A stretch of 64,000 bases of DNA from Catonia carolina (GCA_035578175.1 JAQMRL010000012.1:17525715-17589714), one strand, 5' to 3'. Shown: positions 12,126-24,690, counted from the first letter of the stretch. Made by a program: numbers and translations. Notes: generated from the letters alone by a model not told the origin.

Positions 12126-12664
12126 TTAAATAGGATCAGTAGATACTGTGGTTGTCATTTTTGTTAAGATTATGTGAAATTGTTAAAAATTTAATTGAAA
12201 AAACATGTATTACTTTCTTTTAGACTGTAAATCCTCCATATTTATTTTACGTAAATTTTATGGTATTTATAAATCAGCAAAAGTTATGTATTATTAATTT
12301 GGATTGAAATCAGACATAATATTTTTTGTTAATTAGGTACATAATCTTTTAAAGCCGAAAGAGATAGAAAAACCATGGAGCTGTGCACTTTTTTACAGTT
12401 CATATAAACATAATTTATATTTTTCATCATTTGCACTGGCAAGTCACATAAAAATTTCACATCAGATTTATTTTCAAATTTATATGTTTCTTGTGCAGCA
12501 CAGCACCTTCATCCACTAAACTCAATTGCTAATTTAGATTCCAGATAGTCTTAAAAAAAAAATTTATTTTTATTTGATTTACTAATGGTAGGCTGTATAT
12601 TTGATTCCAGGTGATTGATGTAAAACTTGTTCTTATTATTTACGTCGGTTTTCATTAATCCAAA

Positions 12665-12727
12665 ATGGAGGCCGATGTTGTTATGGAAGAAGAATACCCT
12701 GATTCGAGTGATTCTTCTGATGATGAG
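12665..12727 (+). CDS. C2H2 zinc-finger gene, first coding exon
   Basis: ATG at 12665 lies in a good start context (CCAAAATGG). It encodes 21 residues, MEADVVMEEEYPDSSDSSDD followed by Glu, a highly acidic N-terminus. The exon ends GAG|GTAATA at 12727, exactly on a codon boundary (phase 0). That matches the entry phase of all downstream cassette exons and of the zinc-finger exon, which is why it is joined to them. A non-coding upstream exon is possible (an AG at about 12610), but none is proved. The assignment to one gene is inferred from phase, order, strand and acidic composition; no transcript evidence is available here. Confidence 0.6.
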
Positions 12728-13168
12728 GTAATAGTTAAAGATAAAATAAAAATTATTAAAGTCACTTTTACAAACTACTCGTAAAATTACTCCTAAATTA
12801 CTCTTTCAAAGTAATTACTTTTCGAACCCCCACACAGTTATGGAAATTATTTTTCCACCCTTTATAACAGTGCTGGTGGAAGTAGAATACTGAAATTACC
12901 CTTAGCTTGTTGGTTACGGAAGTTTTAATTTTTTTAATGTCTTAAACGATACACTTTGAGGTTATTTTTCAATCTGGGTTATTGTTATGGTTATTTGTTC
13001 AAACATTTTCTTTCATTGTCGGCACATAAAATGTCTGTAATAAAGATGTGTTATGAAACTGCCTCAGTTATTTTTCTAACTGGACTGTAATGGCTAGAAA
13101 ATTATAGGCTGATTTAATAAATAGATAAATAAGTGACTGTTTAATCTTATTAATATGAGTTATTAATA

Positions 13169-13837
13169 CAGTAGACTCTTAAAAATCCGGATCGCGCTAG
13201 TCCGGACGATGATGGGATTGGCCCGATGAACGATCATGCAATTAGCACTATAATTTGTGTGTATGTACTTTTTAATAATAATTGCATATATGAAATGTAT
13301 GTAAATGACATTTTTTATCATTTAGGGCCCACAGTAGTTTGAGTCGTTGGGAGCTCTGTGTTTCAGTAAAACCTATGTTTATAATTTTACGAGACATTTT
13401 ATTTAATCCCAGAACGGTACTTTACTAAGCACAGTACCGTACTACAGTACATATAGATTTTATTTAGTTGATCGTGTAATTACTCTATAATTGAGACATA
13501 TATGACGTTCATTGTTACATGTTTGAAATCCGTAACTTGCAAATCTTACAAAGAGTGCAATCGAATCTTATTACGGTACAGTAGCGTTAAGTTTAGTCAA
13601 TGTTTGTGCTTCGTATATTGAATAATTACAGTACCAGTAGCCTACTGTAATTTATTAGGCCTACTGTGTTTTAAAGTTTTTTCAGAAGCTCACTCTTATA
13701 TTAACAGATAAACGTTAATGCTTTTTGTCATAATTATTCACCATAAAGACGAAATTGCCAACCTCCGGGAAATCCGGATTTTTCAAAATCCGGACCGGCC
13801 GTCCGCCACATTAGTCCGGATTTCTGAGAGTCTAGTG
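13169..13837. mobile_element. Tigger/pogo-like MITE in intron
   Basis: It is flanked by TA at 13167-13168 and 13838-13839. The ends are CAGTAGACTCTTAAAAATCC and the complement of GGATTTCTGAGAGTCTAGTG, an imperfect inverted repeat of about 23 bp. CCGGA-containing subterminal repeats occur near 13190-13205 and 13770-13820. Ends starting CAGTAGACTCT with a TA duplication are typical of Tigger/pogo families. No coding sequence remains. Confidence 0.7.
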
Positions 13838-13894
13838 TATTATGAAAACACTGAGAACAAATAGAATAGAATTGAAATCACAAGTAAACAATAT

Positions 13895-14040
13895 AAGAGG
13901 CGTGGCAATTAAATTAACAGACTGGTGCTGATAGCAGCAAATAGTGAGCGCGATGTGGCAGGTTTGAACATGTCTGTGCCTGCATCAACAGGCACAGACA
14001 TGTAATTCTGTAAATTTATACAAAAATTGCGAAATGAAAA
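13895..14040. repeat. Mariner-like end relic with a perfect palindrome
   Basis: The block GGCGTGGCAATTAAATTAAC resembles the start of some mariner elements. It is followed by a perfect 14-bp inverted repeat (CATGTCTGTGCCTG, 13969-13982, complement at 13989-14002) around a 6-base loop. No second end or transposase was found, so the mariner link is weak. Confidence 0.35.
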
Positions 14041-14519
14041 GGCTCATAAATTAAAAATAGTACAAATAAATACAGTAGGTAGATAGCCTTATGTAATAAA
14101 TGCACACAAAAAATAAATTTAATAAAACCATAAAAAAACATTTTGAATGTTTATCGTAATTTAGCATATTCATCTGTTGAGATTTCATTTTCCAAACATT
14201 CTTTTAGATGTGTCATTAATTCCGTTATACACTGTCATCAATTGTTTTCTAATGGAGCGGGTGAAACTACGTACGGGGAGGGGGGACTAGAAATGTTACA
14301 CAGTGGCAGGCATTCAACCTTTTCAGTCCAGGTTTGGATTGGTCGATGAACTAAACACAATACAGTAATAAAAATGCAAAAATATTATTTCAACAAAATT
14401 CTTGGAATTCTAGGAGCGTAACTGTTCCATTCACAACTTAACAATGAATAGTAGTAGGCAAACAACTAACATGTGTCCATCTACAGTATTGAAAATTCCC
14501 TAAATCTTGTGACTGTAAA

Positions 14520-14625
14520 ATTTATGGTTGCCCGAAAACAAAAATGCCTTTTTACCAGTTGGTCGTTGGTCGCTGAATGGGGTGGTCATTAAGAGAAGTT
14601 TAACTGTATTAAATTGTAGTTTAGC
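14520..14625. repeat. Tail repeat of the array units, upstream copy
   Basis: AATGCCTTTTTACCAGTTGG through AGAGAAGTTTAACTGTA matches the terminal block seen at 23160-23310, 26460-26630, 29390-29550 and 33550-33720 inside the exon array. The end, read on the minus strand as CAGTTAAACTTCTCTTAATG after TA, looks like a Tigger-type terminus. Here it stands alone, outside the array. Confidence 0.5.
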
Positions 14626-14801
14626 GTCAATTAGTAATTTTCTGTATTAGGCTCATTTAAATCTGTAAAAAATATTGGGATTTTTAAGAAATTGTGGCCG
14701 AAGTATGATGCATTTCACAACAAAAGTATATAAAACTAAAGTTATAGAAAATTAAAAAAAAACCTAAACCTTTTATTTAAAAATTTTTTCTACAGTGTTA
14801 A

Positions 14802-15392
14802 CCCCTTAACGGTTCCTTTTTTTAGCCAAAAATGTTCATATCCTGCTCAATTTTTTTTTTCATAATTTTGTATAATATGACTGAATAAAGACATATAGAT
14901 CAATTTCCATGCTCAAAAACATCATTTTTTTAAAAAAAAGAGGTACCGGCCATCACTTACGAATAAATAATAAACAATCCTACTACAATAAACTGAATTG
15001 AAATACCGGACTAAATACTATGTATGAAATGAAACCTACTACTAAAAAACTATAAACAATATCGAATAGCTTAAATTTCTTTTCGTAAACACTTATAACA
15101 AACTTACAACTTTACAACGAAACGCACCGAACTAACCAAAACATAACCTTTACGCAACATTAGAGAGTACGACGTAAACAAATAACATAGTCATCTAACC
15201 TATAGAAAGGAACCTTTACTAGCGCTAATATTAAAGTTACAGGTATAAGATAAACTACTTTTAATGTTACGGCGAGATATTTCGACAGAAAACAGAATAA
15301 ATAGAGACAAATTCAGTTGCGAGTTATCTCGTCAGGGGCACTTTTCTACGACATTTACGTTGCGAGATATCTCGTCATAAACCGTTAAGGGG
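14802..15392. mobile_element. piggyBac-like MITE (591 bp)
   Basis: TTAA occurs at both edges (14798-14801 and 15393-15396). The perfect 13-bp inverted ends are CCCCTTAACGGTT and AACCGTTAAGGGG. Duplicated TTAA and CCC-starting ends mark piggyBac-type elements. An empty site is visible in the paralogous sequence at about 34797-34815 (CTACAGTCTTAATTTAGTG), which reads straight through with a single TTAA. No transposase remains. The right end carries GCGAGATATCTCGTC-type palindromes. Confidence 0.8.
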
Positions 15393-15592
15393 TTAATTTA
15401 GTGTAAATTAGTGATTTTCTATATTTTTAAGTCGTACACAGGTTGATTTTCAGTTTGCGTCATTCAGTTGTGATTAAAATTAAGTTATATTTTTAATCTT
15501 GCATTGTTTACTAATATTATAAAACAGATTTATTATTTACACTGGCAAAAGAGAGTTTGTAAATATTTCACACCAGTTTTTTTTACCTAAAA

Positions 15593-16355
15593 ATCTGGTG
15601 TGAAACACTCACACAACTTTCTCTTGCCTGTGCAAATAATTAACAATAAAACTAACATTAGTAATAAAACATTAGAAATAAATAAAAAACTAACCTCAAT
15701 AAACATAACTTAATTTTAATCATATATGAAAGACGCAAAATGAAAATCAACCTCAGTTTGGCCTAAAAATACGGAAAATCACTCTTTCACACTCAACTAG
15801 GCTCTGTAGAGAAAAATGCTATAAATAAAAGTTGTAGATCTTTTAAATTACTATAAATTTGATGATATATACTTTTGTCGAAAAATGCATACTAAGGCCG
15901 AAATCTTAAAAAAATAGATTTTTCACACGTTTTCGTAAGAAAAAAACAGAAAATCGCTAATTACTGCTAAACTAAGCGTTATACAAAAAATGTTTGAAAT
16001 AAAAGTTGTAGGATTTTAAATTCTCTACATTTTTTATTATATACATTTTCGCGCTATAATACATATTAAAGCCGTAATCTTAAACACTTTTTTACGTGAA
16101 AACAGCCTCACCAAGAATTTCAGCAAACATGGTGCCTACCCTATCTTGTAGAGAATAAAAAATTGAGTAAACCAGGCGATTTAAAAAAAAATCGTAGGAC
16201 CAGTTTTTGAGAAAATTGCAAAAAAGTGAAAAATTACACGAATAAACTACTACTTCCGGTTGACCGATTTTGATGAAAATGTTCGTGTCGGGTCTGGTAG
16301 TGGTATGTAACTTAAGTTTCAAGTTCGTACAATGTTCCGTTCTTGAGATATTTTG

Positions 16356-16387
<32 letters not shown>

Positions 16388-16542
16388 AGACACACAGACA
16401 CACACAAAGAACAATCGCTAAAAACATGTTTTTTGGGTTTAGGGGGTCTGAAAACGTATAGATCCGGTGAAAACTCGATTTCGAAAAATCGACGTGAAAA
16501 CAATACTTTTCTTCCTATATATTCATATAGGCAATAGAAAGT
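15593..16542 (-). mobile_element. Full-length HINE-like repeat, upstream of cassette 1
   Basis: This is a complete copy in reverse orientation. From the left it has the terminal hairpin (GTGTGAAACACTCACAC), subterminal repeat ACTTTCTCTTGCC, about 750 bp of family sequence, an (AC)n run at 16360-16387, and the far end TATTCATATAGGCAATAGAAAGT. The family shows 13-bp subterminal inverted repeats, an internal microsatellite and a hairpin near one end, the layout described for Helentron-associated elements such as DINE-1. The insertion split the text CCTAA|AATTGTG, which is intact in paralogous array units (24592-24606, 27302-27316). It ends 96 bp before the cassette 1 acceptor. Confidence 0.65.
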
Positions 16543-16638
16543 AAAAATTGTGTCTGTAATTTGTGTTTAACCTGTCTTGTGTATATAAAAAGGGCTTGTC
16601 TGTGAATTGTGGTAAAAAAGTTTTAATTTTCTTTTTAG

Positions 16639-16758
16639 ATTCAGGTTAAAATTGACCAGGAATGTCTTATGAACAGTGATAAGGGACTTGATGCGATCAA
16701 TTATTGTGATGATGAAGAACCTCCTTTTGAAAGTAGGCCTACATCTCCTGTTACAATG
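16639..16758 (+). CDS. Cassette exon 1 of the zinc-finger gene (40 codons)
   Basis: The acceptor is CTTTTTAG|ATT (16638) and the donor ATG|GTAAGT (16759). It is phase 0 at both ends and fully open. It encodes IQVKIDQECLMNSDKGLDAI and a further 20 residues including DDEEPPFE. It aligns along its length with eight other exons downstream. The VKID motif is the counterpart of VKIE/VKSE in the others. It is the most diverged in the middle (NYC for NSG). The conserved flanks, TTTTAATTTTCTTTTTAG before and GTAAGTCATCATTCTTGTTT after, show that exon and intron edges were duplicated together. Confidence 0.65.
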
Positions 16759-18365
16759 GTAAGTCATCATTCTTGTTTCTGTGTTCAATTTTTCAGTTTT
16801 GTGTATTAGTTAACCCTTATAAGCAGTGGGCCGATGGAATGGACCCACAACTTTCAATGTTCGTAGTTGAAACATTTCGATACAGATTATGTTGTTATGA
16901 TACTATTAAAACCAGCTATTGTTTTTCTGTGTACATGTGTATGAAATTTTATCTCTTTTAATTACCACCAACGGAGATGCAGCAATTGAATGGGCAGTTA
17001 GTTTTCATCATGGTAGCCACGCCCGTGATGTAACCTAGATAATTTTACTTTATCTATGTATGATTCCGTTGCATTTATTCCATTTGTACATTCATAGTCG
17101 TTTTAAGAACAATTTATACAAAATTAAAAACTGATTGCATGCTAAATGTTCCTCACAAGAGAATAGAATTTTAGCAAATAAATCTTGTAGAGCATAAAAA
17201 ATTTAGTAAATGAGGCGATTTTTAACAAAAATTCATAGCAGTTTTTGAGAAAAATGTGCCTAATGTAAGTTTCATGTTCCAACTTTGCACTATTCCATTC
17301 TAGAGATATTTTGTTCAAATGCAGACGAATTGCCAATAGTACGTATATTTTTTGGTTCAGGGGACCTGAAACTGATATTTTCGGTGAAAACTCAATTTTG
17401 AAAAAATGACAAAACCTGCATTGTTCTTCCCTGTATATTCATACAGGGCAAGATAAATTAAAAAGCTACCAAACTGATCTACATTAAAAACAAGTCTTAG
17501 TAATTCTTTAGCCATGGCAGTATGACCTTTTCTTTCCATGATTTACTATCTGTTTCTCCTTGTATCATGCAATAAACTATTCCGTGATGTATTTTTAAGC
17601 AATCACTCCAACGATTGAAACCAATAAAGTCATTATTTGCAATTAAGATAGATATTTTCTGTTAAAATGAACGCACAACTCGCATTAAGAATAAAATTCA
17701 CTTTCGAAACCACCTGGCAGCTGTGAGAGTTTATTGACGTTGGTGATTTCAATATTTACTTTCTTGCCCTTTGTGAAATATATAGGGAAGGAAACATTTG
17801 GTTGTTTTATGGCGATTTTTCAAATTAGTTTTCACCAGAAATACTTGTTTTCAAGTTCCTGAACCCAAAAACCATGTTTTTAAAGTTTGGCATGTGTGTG
17901 CATGAACAAAACTAGGAACGTTAAGTTACCTCTAGGGGACCTGACACTTAACATTTTCATAAAAATTGGTCAACCGGAGGTAGTAGTTATTCGTGCAGTT
18001 TTTAACTTATTTGCGATTTTTTCATAAACGGCTGCTATGATTTGCTTTAAAATCTTCTCATTTATAAAATTTTTGTGCTCTACAAGATACAGTACGCTGC
18101 GTGTCTACTGAAATTCACTGAGGGTGGTGCTGCGCTGTTTTAGTAAAGTGTTTTTTTTTTAAATAGTGACCTGAATATGAATTTCAGGGCAAAACCATAT
18201 ATAATCATTTTCATTTCGGGTTTTGTTTCTACAGTGCGTGAGTTAGTAATTTACATACTTTTTAAGTCGAACAGAGGTTGATTTTCATTTAGCGTCAATC
18301 ACTCATGATTAAAATTAGGTTATGTTTGTCTTATAACATTGTGTACTTGTGATTAAAGTAATATG

Positions 18366-18812
18366 TAACCCAACTCAAACCACGTGGCCTCACAATGGTG
18401 AATGCGCAGCAGTCTAGTCTGACCTTGAATGACTGAGGAGCTGGCCGCACAGCCAGCTACAACAAGACTTGTAATTGGTCATACAGTCCGCACTCTAATT
18501 ACAAGCTGAATATCTTAGGAGCAACAATGATAGCTAGTATATTCCTTCATCTTTAGTTGATAAGTTGGAGTGTCTTAAGTGCTAGTTCGATATTATCTTA
18601 AATATTGCGTTGATGTCTAGTAAGTATCAATATTTATTTCTAGAGTAGTTCAGTTTTCAGTGCTGCGAATAAAATACATTTTCCGAAATTTAGTTTAAAT
18701 TTTCAATCTGACTGTACAGAACGTGTCACAGTATTTCCATCTCTTTCTAAATAGCTCTTTCTCACACAGCTGGTGTGTGCATCTCAAAAGCCATGTGGTT
18801 TGAGTTGGGTTA
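18366..18812. mobile_element. MITE-like insert with 23-bp inverted ends
   Basis: TAACCCAACTCAAACCACGT at the left edge is mirrored at the right edge (ACATGGTTTGAGTTGGGTTA-type, one mismatch in 23 bp). It lies in the decayed repeat part of array unit 1. The target duplication is unclear, so a DNA transposon or a short LTR derivative are both possible; an AATAAA sits at about 18669. Confidence 0.55.
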
Positions 18813-19035
18813 TATTTCATTATAAATAAAATTTATCACCTTAACTTTTGTTGCGTTTTAAGTTTAAAAAACTTATGCGTGTTTCACTGGTACCTTCTTC
18901 AGATAAATATTATTAAAATGAAAAATAAATTAAGAACTGTTACCATTCAGTCATTTAGATTAAAAATTGTCTTTAATTTAATTTTCTTTAATATAAAGCC
19001 CCAGCCAAAATGACTGACTGACATAAATTATAACC

Positions 19036-19515
19036 CCTTAGGAGGTCTTTAGAAGCAAAATCCCTGAAGACCTTTTTTGTCGGGCGTCGGCTGAAACCCC
19101 CGGGAAAAATTGGAAATTAAAAGTATCTTTTCGAAAGCTCAAGGAGGCGCGCGAATATTTCGATCTTTTTAACGAAGTCTCGTAGCGCAAAGGCCACTGC
19201 GACCACTTTTGTTACCCTCCAGTAGTACGTTAAGACCATATATATAAAGTTGCTCTTAACCTGACGGTTCGCTGGAAAAACACAAAAAATAAAAATTCGG
19301 CTTTTTCGGGGTTGCAATTTTTAAGTTTTTCTTTGTAACACCACGAAGACAGGTTTCTCTGGCAAATGTTTATTAGGACCACATTACACTCACTCTCAGC
19401 ATTACGGGTGACTTTTCAAATTTTAGATCGGGATCGGGGTCATACGGGGTTTGGTACTCTTATTTAAAAATTATGAAATTTTAAAATTTTTAGAATACAA
19501 AAAATCTGTTTACGG
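19036..19515 (+). repeat. Single copy of the 440-bp satellite-like repeat
   Basis: ACGGTTCGCTGGAAAAACAC, CGGCTTTTTCGGGGTTG, AACACCACGAAGACAGG and ATCACGGGTGAC-like blocks match the tandem repeat at 36375-37880 in the same order and orientation. The copy sits just upstream of cassette exon 2. The first 200 bp are less certain. Confidence 0.6.
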
Positions 19516-19597
19516 TATGTAACCCTATCTCGTGTGTAGACAAGGGACTTGGCAATGAATGCTGGTAAACCAATATTAATTTTAATTTTCTTTTTAG

Positions 19598-19729
19598 GTT
19601 AATCTTCAAAGCGAATACGAATCTATTTTGAACGAAGGATTTATTATCACATCTGATCAAGGATCAGATATGATAAATTATGGTGATTATAAAGAACCTC
19701 TTGATGAAAATATTTCTCCTCTTACTACG
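19598..19729 (+). CDS. Cassette exon 2 (44 codons)
   Basis: The acceptor is TTTTTAG|GTT (19597) and the donor ACG|GTAAGT (19730). It is open and phase 0 on both sides. It encodes VNLQSEYESILNEGFIITSD and a further 24 residues containing MINYGDYKEP. This is the longest and most diverged cassette: the lysine of the VKxE motif is replaced (LQSE) and a short insertion precedes the DQGSDMI block. The splice-site flanks match the family. Paralogy is clear, but inclusion in mRNA is unproved. Confidence 0.6.
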
Positions 19730-21589
19730 GTAAGTCATCGTTCTTGTTTCTGTTTTCAATTACTGAGTTTTGTAATTTGTGTATTAGTTAACCCTTTTAG
19801 GCCATGGGCCGATCGATTGACCCACAACTTTTAATGTTTGTAGTTCAAACATTTTGATACAATCGCATTGTTATTTACATTATTAAAACCTGCTATTGTT
19901 TTTCTGTGTACGTGTATATGAAAGTTTATCCTCTTTTTATTAGCAGCAATGAAGATACTGCAATTGAATGGGCTGTTCGTTTTTATCAATCATGGAAACC
20001 ATGCCTGTGTTTTAACCTATAATTGTACTGCATCTGCGTGTGATTCCTTCGCATTTATTCTAAATGTACATCCATAATCAGTCGTTTTAAGAACAATTTG
20101 TACAAAATGTAAAAACTGATTGCATGCTAAATGTTCCACACAAGAGAATCATGATAAATCATGATATATCAGCAGATATAGCCCTTACCCTATCTATCCT
20201 AATCTATCTTGTAGAGCATAAAAAATTTAGTGAATGAGGTAAGTTTTTAAAAATAATTCCTAGGAGCTGTTTTTTGAGAAAATCGCAAAAAAGTGAAAAA
20301 TTGAATGATTCATTTATTACTTTCGGTTGACTGAAATGTTCTTGTCGGGTCCACTAGTGGTACCAAACTTAAGTTTCACGTTTCAACTTTCTAGTATATT
20401 CCATTCTAGAGATATTTTGTTCACATTGTAGACCAATTGTTGAAAAGACGTTTATTTTTTGGTTCAGGGGACCTGAAACATGTATTTTTCAGGGAAAACT
20501 TTATTGTAAAAAATGACATAAAACCTGTACTGTACTAACCTGTATATTCGTATTGGGCAAGAGAATGTAAAAAGATACCACACTGATTACATAAAAAACA
20601 GTCTTGGTCACTGTAAATTCTTTAGTCACTCTGGCAAGATATTTTCTTTCAATGATTTACTCTGTTTCTCCATGTATTGTCACATAAAACAGTGATAATT
20701 TATCCCTTCTAGGGAATGACAAATTTGTTGTTTTAGGGACTCTCACAATTGAATATATAAAAAAATAATAATGAATGTAATATTAAGTTAACCATCTAAT
20801 TTTTTATTTCTTTGATTTTATTATGTAGGTAACATGTATTTTTAATTATGATTTAAAAAATAATTAATTTCAAACGACAAATTAAAGTTACAGCCTTTTA
20901 ACCCTAGAAGCGGTAATAGGTTTAACTTAAAGTGCCAAGCATTTTTAACAAAAAAAAAAACATGCTTACGAAAACAATTTTGTATTTTTGTATTTCAGAT
21001 ATCAGGTACATATTATATACCAAATTAAACAGAAAAGATACCTGACTGTTATTTTTGTTTTCTGATAATATTATTTCCCAAATAACCAGGACTAATGAAA
21101 TATTTATAATAACAAATTTGAGTAATATGTTTTGTGTTATTAGCTACTTGACAGATTTACCTAAACAAATGTGTAAAAATGGAAATATACATTTTTTTGT
21201 GCAATCTTTCTAGAATAATTACTTTTTTGAATTATCAGTTTATCTGTTTTCGTTATTATAATATGTGAAAAAATGGTAAGGTCTGTAGAGAAAAGATCTA
21301 GGTTATGTTTACGCAATGTCAACATTTACAGAGTACACATTTATTTTCGTAGGTTTTATTTATTAAATATTTCATTCTTTTGTATTTTTTATTTATTATC
21401 ATGTTTGCATTTTTCCATTTTGTACATGTCCTCTTCTATTTTTCGAGAATTATGTCTTAATTCTTTCACATGTTTTGCATAATTAGATTCTATTCTATTG
21501 TATTTGAACGCTCTCTCATGTTCTTTAAATGTGGTGTAAAAATTACAAGTTGTCATTCCAAGACAGAAAATATCACAATCTTTATTTCC

Positions 21590-22095
21590 ATATTTTAGGT
21601 GTGGTGAGGAAGGACACAAACGAGATGACTGCGCCAAGGAGCTGTGGTGCATGTTATGTGCCATGGAAAATCTTTGTAAGGAGGTAGTTGCATATGTTCT
21701 GGGGTCGGGTGCGTGCCATGCTTTTTGCAAATGGGCTAAAGTAAAATAAGAAATGCGACATCGATTGGTTTAAAAGCATTGAGGATTAGGACAACATTCT
21801 TTCAGGTGAATCTGGGTAGAGGAAGAATAGCCCAGAATCTGTGTCTGCAGACAGCAACTGAACATTGAGCTGACATTCTGTTACCATCAGAACAGTATGG
21901 AAGAGTAGACACGGCAGAATAGTATAAAGATAAGAGTGGCGGGGGGAGCGATTATGGGTGTCAACCAGGCGATTCGTGTAAAAGTCCGTCAGACGACAGA
22001 CAGTTGGTTCGTCTTCATTAAGAAAGAGTGGACGTATTTAGTTGTTATTTTTGGCCTAATGATAAGAAAAAAATTTGAGGAGGAGCTGTTAGAGC
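21590..22095 (+). pseudogene. Non-LTR retrotransposon fragment: gag zinc knuckle and endonuclease start
   Basis: The first part encodes a CCHC knuckle RCGEEGHKRDDCAK followed by CMLCAMENLC, as in the gag-like ORF1 of R1-type non-LTR elements. The next part (from about 21790, frames interrupted) reads VNLGRGRIAQNLCLQTATE and ILLPSEQYGRV-like text, the start of the apurinic-type endonuclease. It then continues VRQTTDSWFVFIKKEW and EEELLELKNRV. Stops and frameshifts make it dead. It ends where the conserved flank of cassette exon 3 begins. Related pieces recur at 22430, 25405 and 32870. Confidence 0.7.
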
Positions 22096-22171
22096 TCAAA
22101 AACAGGGTCTTGTGTGTAGACAAAGGGCTTGGCAGTGAATTCTGGTAAACCAATTTTAATTTTCTTTTTAG

Positions 22172-22294
22172 GTTCATGTAATAATTGAACACGAACCTCT
22201 TTTAAACAGTAATGAGGGAACAAATCTGTTTAATTCCGGTGACGATAAAGAACATCCTGTTGAAATTACAGGAATTACAGCTCCTGTAACAGTG
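22172..22294 (+). CDS. Cassette exon 3 (41 codons)
   Basis: The acceptor is CTTTTTAG|GTT (22171) and the donor GTG|GTAAGT (22295). It is open and phase 0/0. It encodes VHVIIEHEPLLNSNEGTNLF and a further 21 residues (NSGDDKEHPVEITG...). It is close to cassettes 4 and 5, with a short insertion EITGIT. The VKIE lysine is changed (VIIE). The conserved downstream flank is cut short at about 22430, where non-LTR sequence follows directly, so this unit has an internal deletion. Confidence 0.65.
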
Positions 22295-22429
22295 GTAAGT
22301 CATCATTTTTGTTTCTATGTTCAGTTACTAAGTTTTGTAATTTATGTATTAGTTAACCCTTTTAGGTGACTGGTCAATTGAATTGACCCGCAACTGTTAA
22401 TGTTCGTAGTTGTTCAACATTTTGGTACA

Positions 22430-23310
22430 GACTCGTGTAAAAGACCATCAGGGGACAGACGGTTCATCTCCATTAAGAATTATGGAATGGGGGTATTTAG
22501 TTATTTTTGGCCCAATGATAAGAGGGAGGAATTCGAGGAGGTGCTGTTAGAGCTCGAAAACAGGGTCAGAATGGGAGGTGATTAATTCATAGTTGCAGGA
22601 GACTTTAATGCTATATCCCCACTATGAGGGGAATAGTGTCAGGACTAGAGATAACAGTAGGTAGAGGAGATTATACCAACGTTGGATATAGTAGTGATTA
22701 TTGTTGGGGAAGTCATGAGCATTGGAGGAGGGAACACCGCGTCGATAATAGATATGACACTAGTCAATAATCTGACACTGGCTAGTCAGCAAGTTGCTAA
22801 GCGGTTTTGAAGTTGGGAAGTCCTAGAGAAGGAAACGCTGAGCAACCATTCATAGATCCTTTTCCATATCTTAGGGACTGAAAGCTGGAGAGGCTACAAT
22901 GGCTCAGATAAAGAGAGAGACCAGAGATTGACTTCTCAGGAGGTGGCAGGAGAGATTTGATGAAGAGGTGTTCGGTCGATGGACACATAGATTGATTTCA
23001 AATCTAAAGAAATTGCTTAGTAGGTTGCCGATCAAATGAAGCAAGCTAACTGGATGGTGAGATGGAAGAGAGGGCGATGTAGATGATGTGATGTTCAATT
23101 GCAGAAGATTGATACCAGAGAGGAAGGTTCTAGGGACCCTGTTTGGGTCGCCACGAAAATGCCTTTTTACCTGGCGGTCGTTGGTTGGAGTGAGGGTGGT
23201 CGCTTAATAGGGGTATAGAATATATTGGTCTTATGAGTAATAAAATCGGTTCCACAAATATTCGGTTGGAGAGAAGGGTGGTCGTTGAGAGAAGTTTAAC
23301 TGTATAATAA
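22430..23310 (+). pseudogene. Non-LTR retrotransposon fragment: endonuclease to C-terminus, with tail repeat
   Basis: It is readable in pieces as FSYFWPNDKREEFEEVLLEL, VAGDFNA (the conserved GDFNAK/H endonuclease motif) and DMTLVNNLTLASQQVAKRF. Then come LKAGEATMAQ-like text and a C-terminal RRLIPERKVLGTLF-type segment. Many stops occur. The final 150 bp are the tail repeat ending in TTTAACTGTA. The order endonuclease to C-terminal domain without a full reverse transcriptase shows a large internal deletion. Confidence 0.65.
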
Positions 23311-24690
23311 AAGTTGTAGGAAATTAAAAAGCTTATAACTTTTGTTGCAAATAATTTTTTCTTCAATATGCAGTTTAGTGTCAATTAGTAATTATCTGTG
23401 TTAAGCTTATAAAAATCAGTAAACCAGTAAAAATAAAATTTACTGGAATAAGTTATTTTTTAATTAATTTTCCATAAATATTTAACGAAGTTACAAAATG
23501 TTCAACATTAGTCCATTTTCACATCACAGGGAAGCATGAAAGGATGGTATTTTACATTCTTTATGGTGATGTCACAGAGCCACTATTGTATTTAGGTTAC
23601 AGCTGTGAGCAAAACAATGTAGAAAATTCTTTTCCCTATAACCACGGGTTTTGAAAAATTCTGTAGGTGCGGTTAGAACGAGCCGTTACACATCCTTTAT
23701 AGGATGTTGTTTTAGGAGGGGGTTTATAAACCCCCTCCTGAACAGTAAAGTGGACTCTTCTTCCCTTTTCAAGGGTAAATTCCGTTATAGAAATAGCTTC
23801 AATACAAACTAAAGAACATGCATGTACGTGGACTTACACACGAGCTGGACGAACTTCCATTCAAAACAAACAATTCCCAAACCATCAATGCTACCTACAC
23901 ACTATAGAGGGAATAAAAATTTTCCTTTTTATAAAATTCTATTTCTGTAAACACTATTAGATGCGTTAAAGAATTCCCTACTGGAAAAGAACAATATTTA
24001 CCGGGTTCCGTCTAACACTTAACTAGCTGCAGCGTGTTTCATCGCCTCCCCCATCATCAATTGTGCAGATCTACTGAATTAGATCTACTGTTTGAACTGG
24101 GTTAGCTTTAAATTGATTTATTTATACTGTGAATTTCAAGAACTATTTTAACTATTTTAACTATGTTAAAATAGTTCTGAAAACTTTATTATCGAATAAA
24201 TATTTATTAATATACTTTATAATGATCGACAAATTAACAATACAACTTGAATGTTAAATAATGCATAATTTAAACTTTTAATAACAATGAAAAAAATTGT
24301 AGAGGGAAATTTTCAATTTCAAAAAGGGAATTCTTTTTTTAAAATATATCTAAAATATCCCTCAGGGAAAAAGTTACTATCTGCATAATTTGAAACTACT
24401 GTAATATAGTGTCAATTAGTGATTTTCTCTATTTTTAAGTTCTACACAGGTTGATTTTTGTTTTTTGTTAATAACTCATTATTAAAATTAAGGTATGTTT
24501 TTAATATTACATTGTTTACATATTATAAAACAAGATTCATTATTTATACTGGCAAGAGAGAGTTGAGAATGTTTCTTACTAGATTTTGTATCTAAGAATT
24601 GTGCCTGTAATTTGTGATCAACCTGTCTTGTGTATAGACAAAGGGCTGGGCTGTGAATTCTTGTAAACATGTTTTAATTTTTTTTTTTAG

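Noticed and set aside
16092..16537. Several 60-110 codon frames with His-Thr or Cys-Val runs
   Set aside because: They arise from the (AC)n microsatellite inside a HINE-like repeat, read on both strands.
12728..16638. Search for an additional cassette exon upstream of cassette 1
   Set aside because: No VxVKxE-like frame with the conserved TTTTTAG/GTAAGTCATC edges was found; the interval is filled by MITEs and repeats.
21389..21730. 113-codon minus-strand frame with MAHNMHHSSLAQSSRLCPSS
   Set aside because: Antisense of the non-LTR zinc-knuckle fragment; the sense strand carries the recognised motif.
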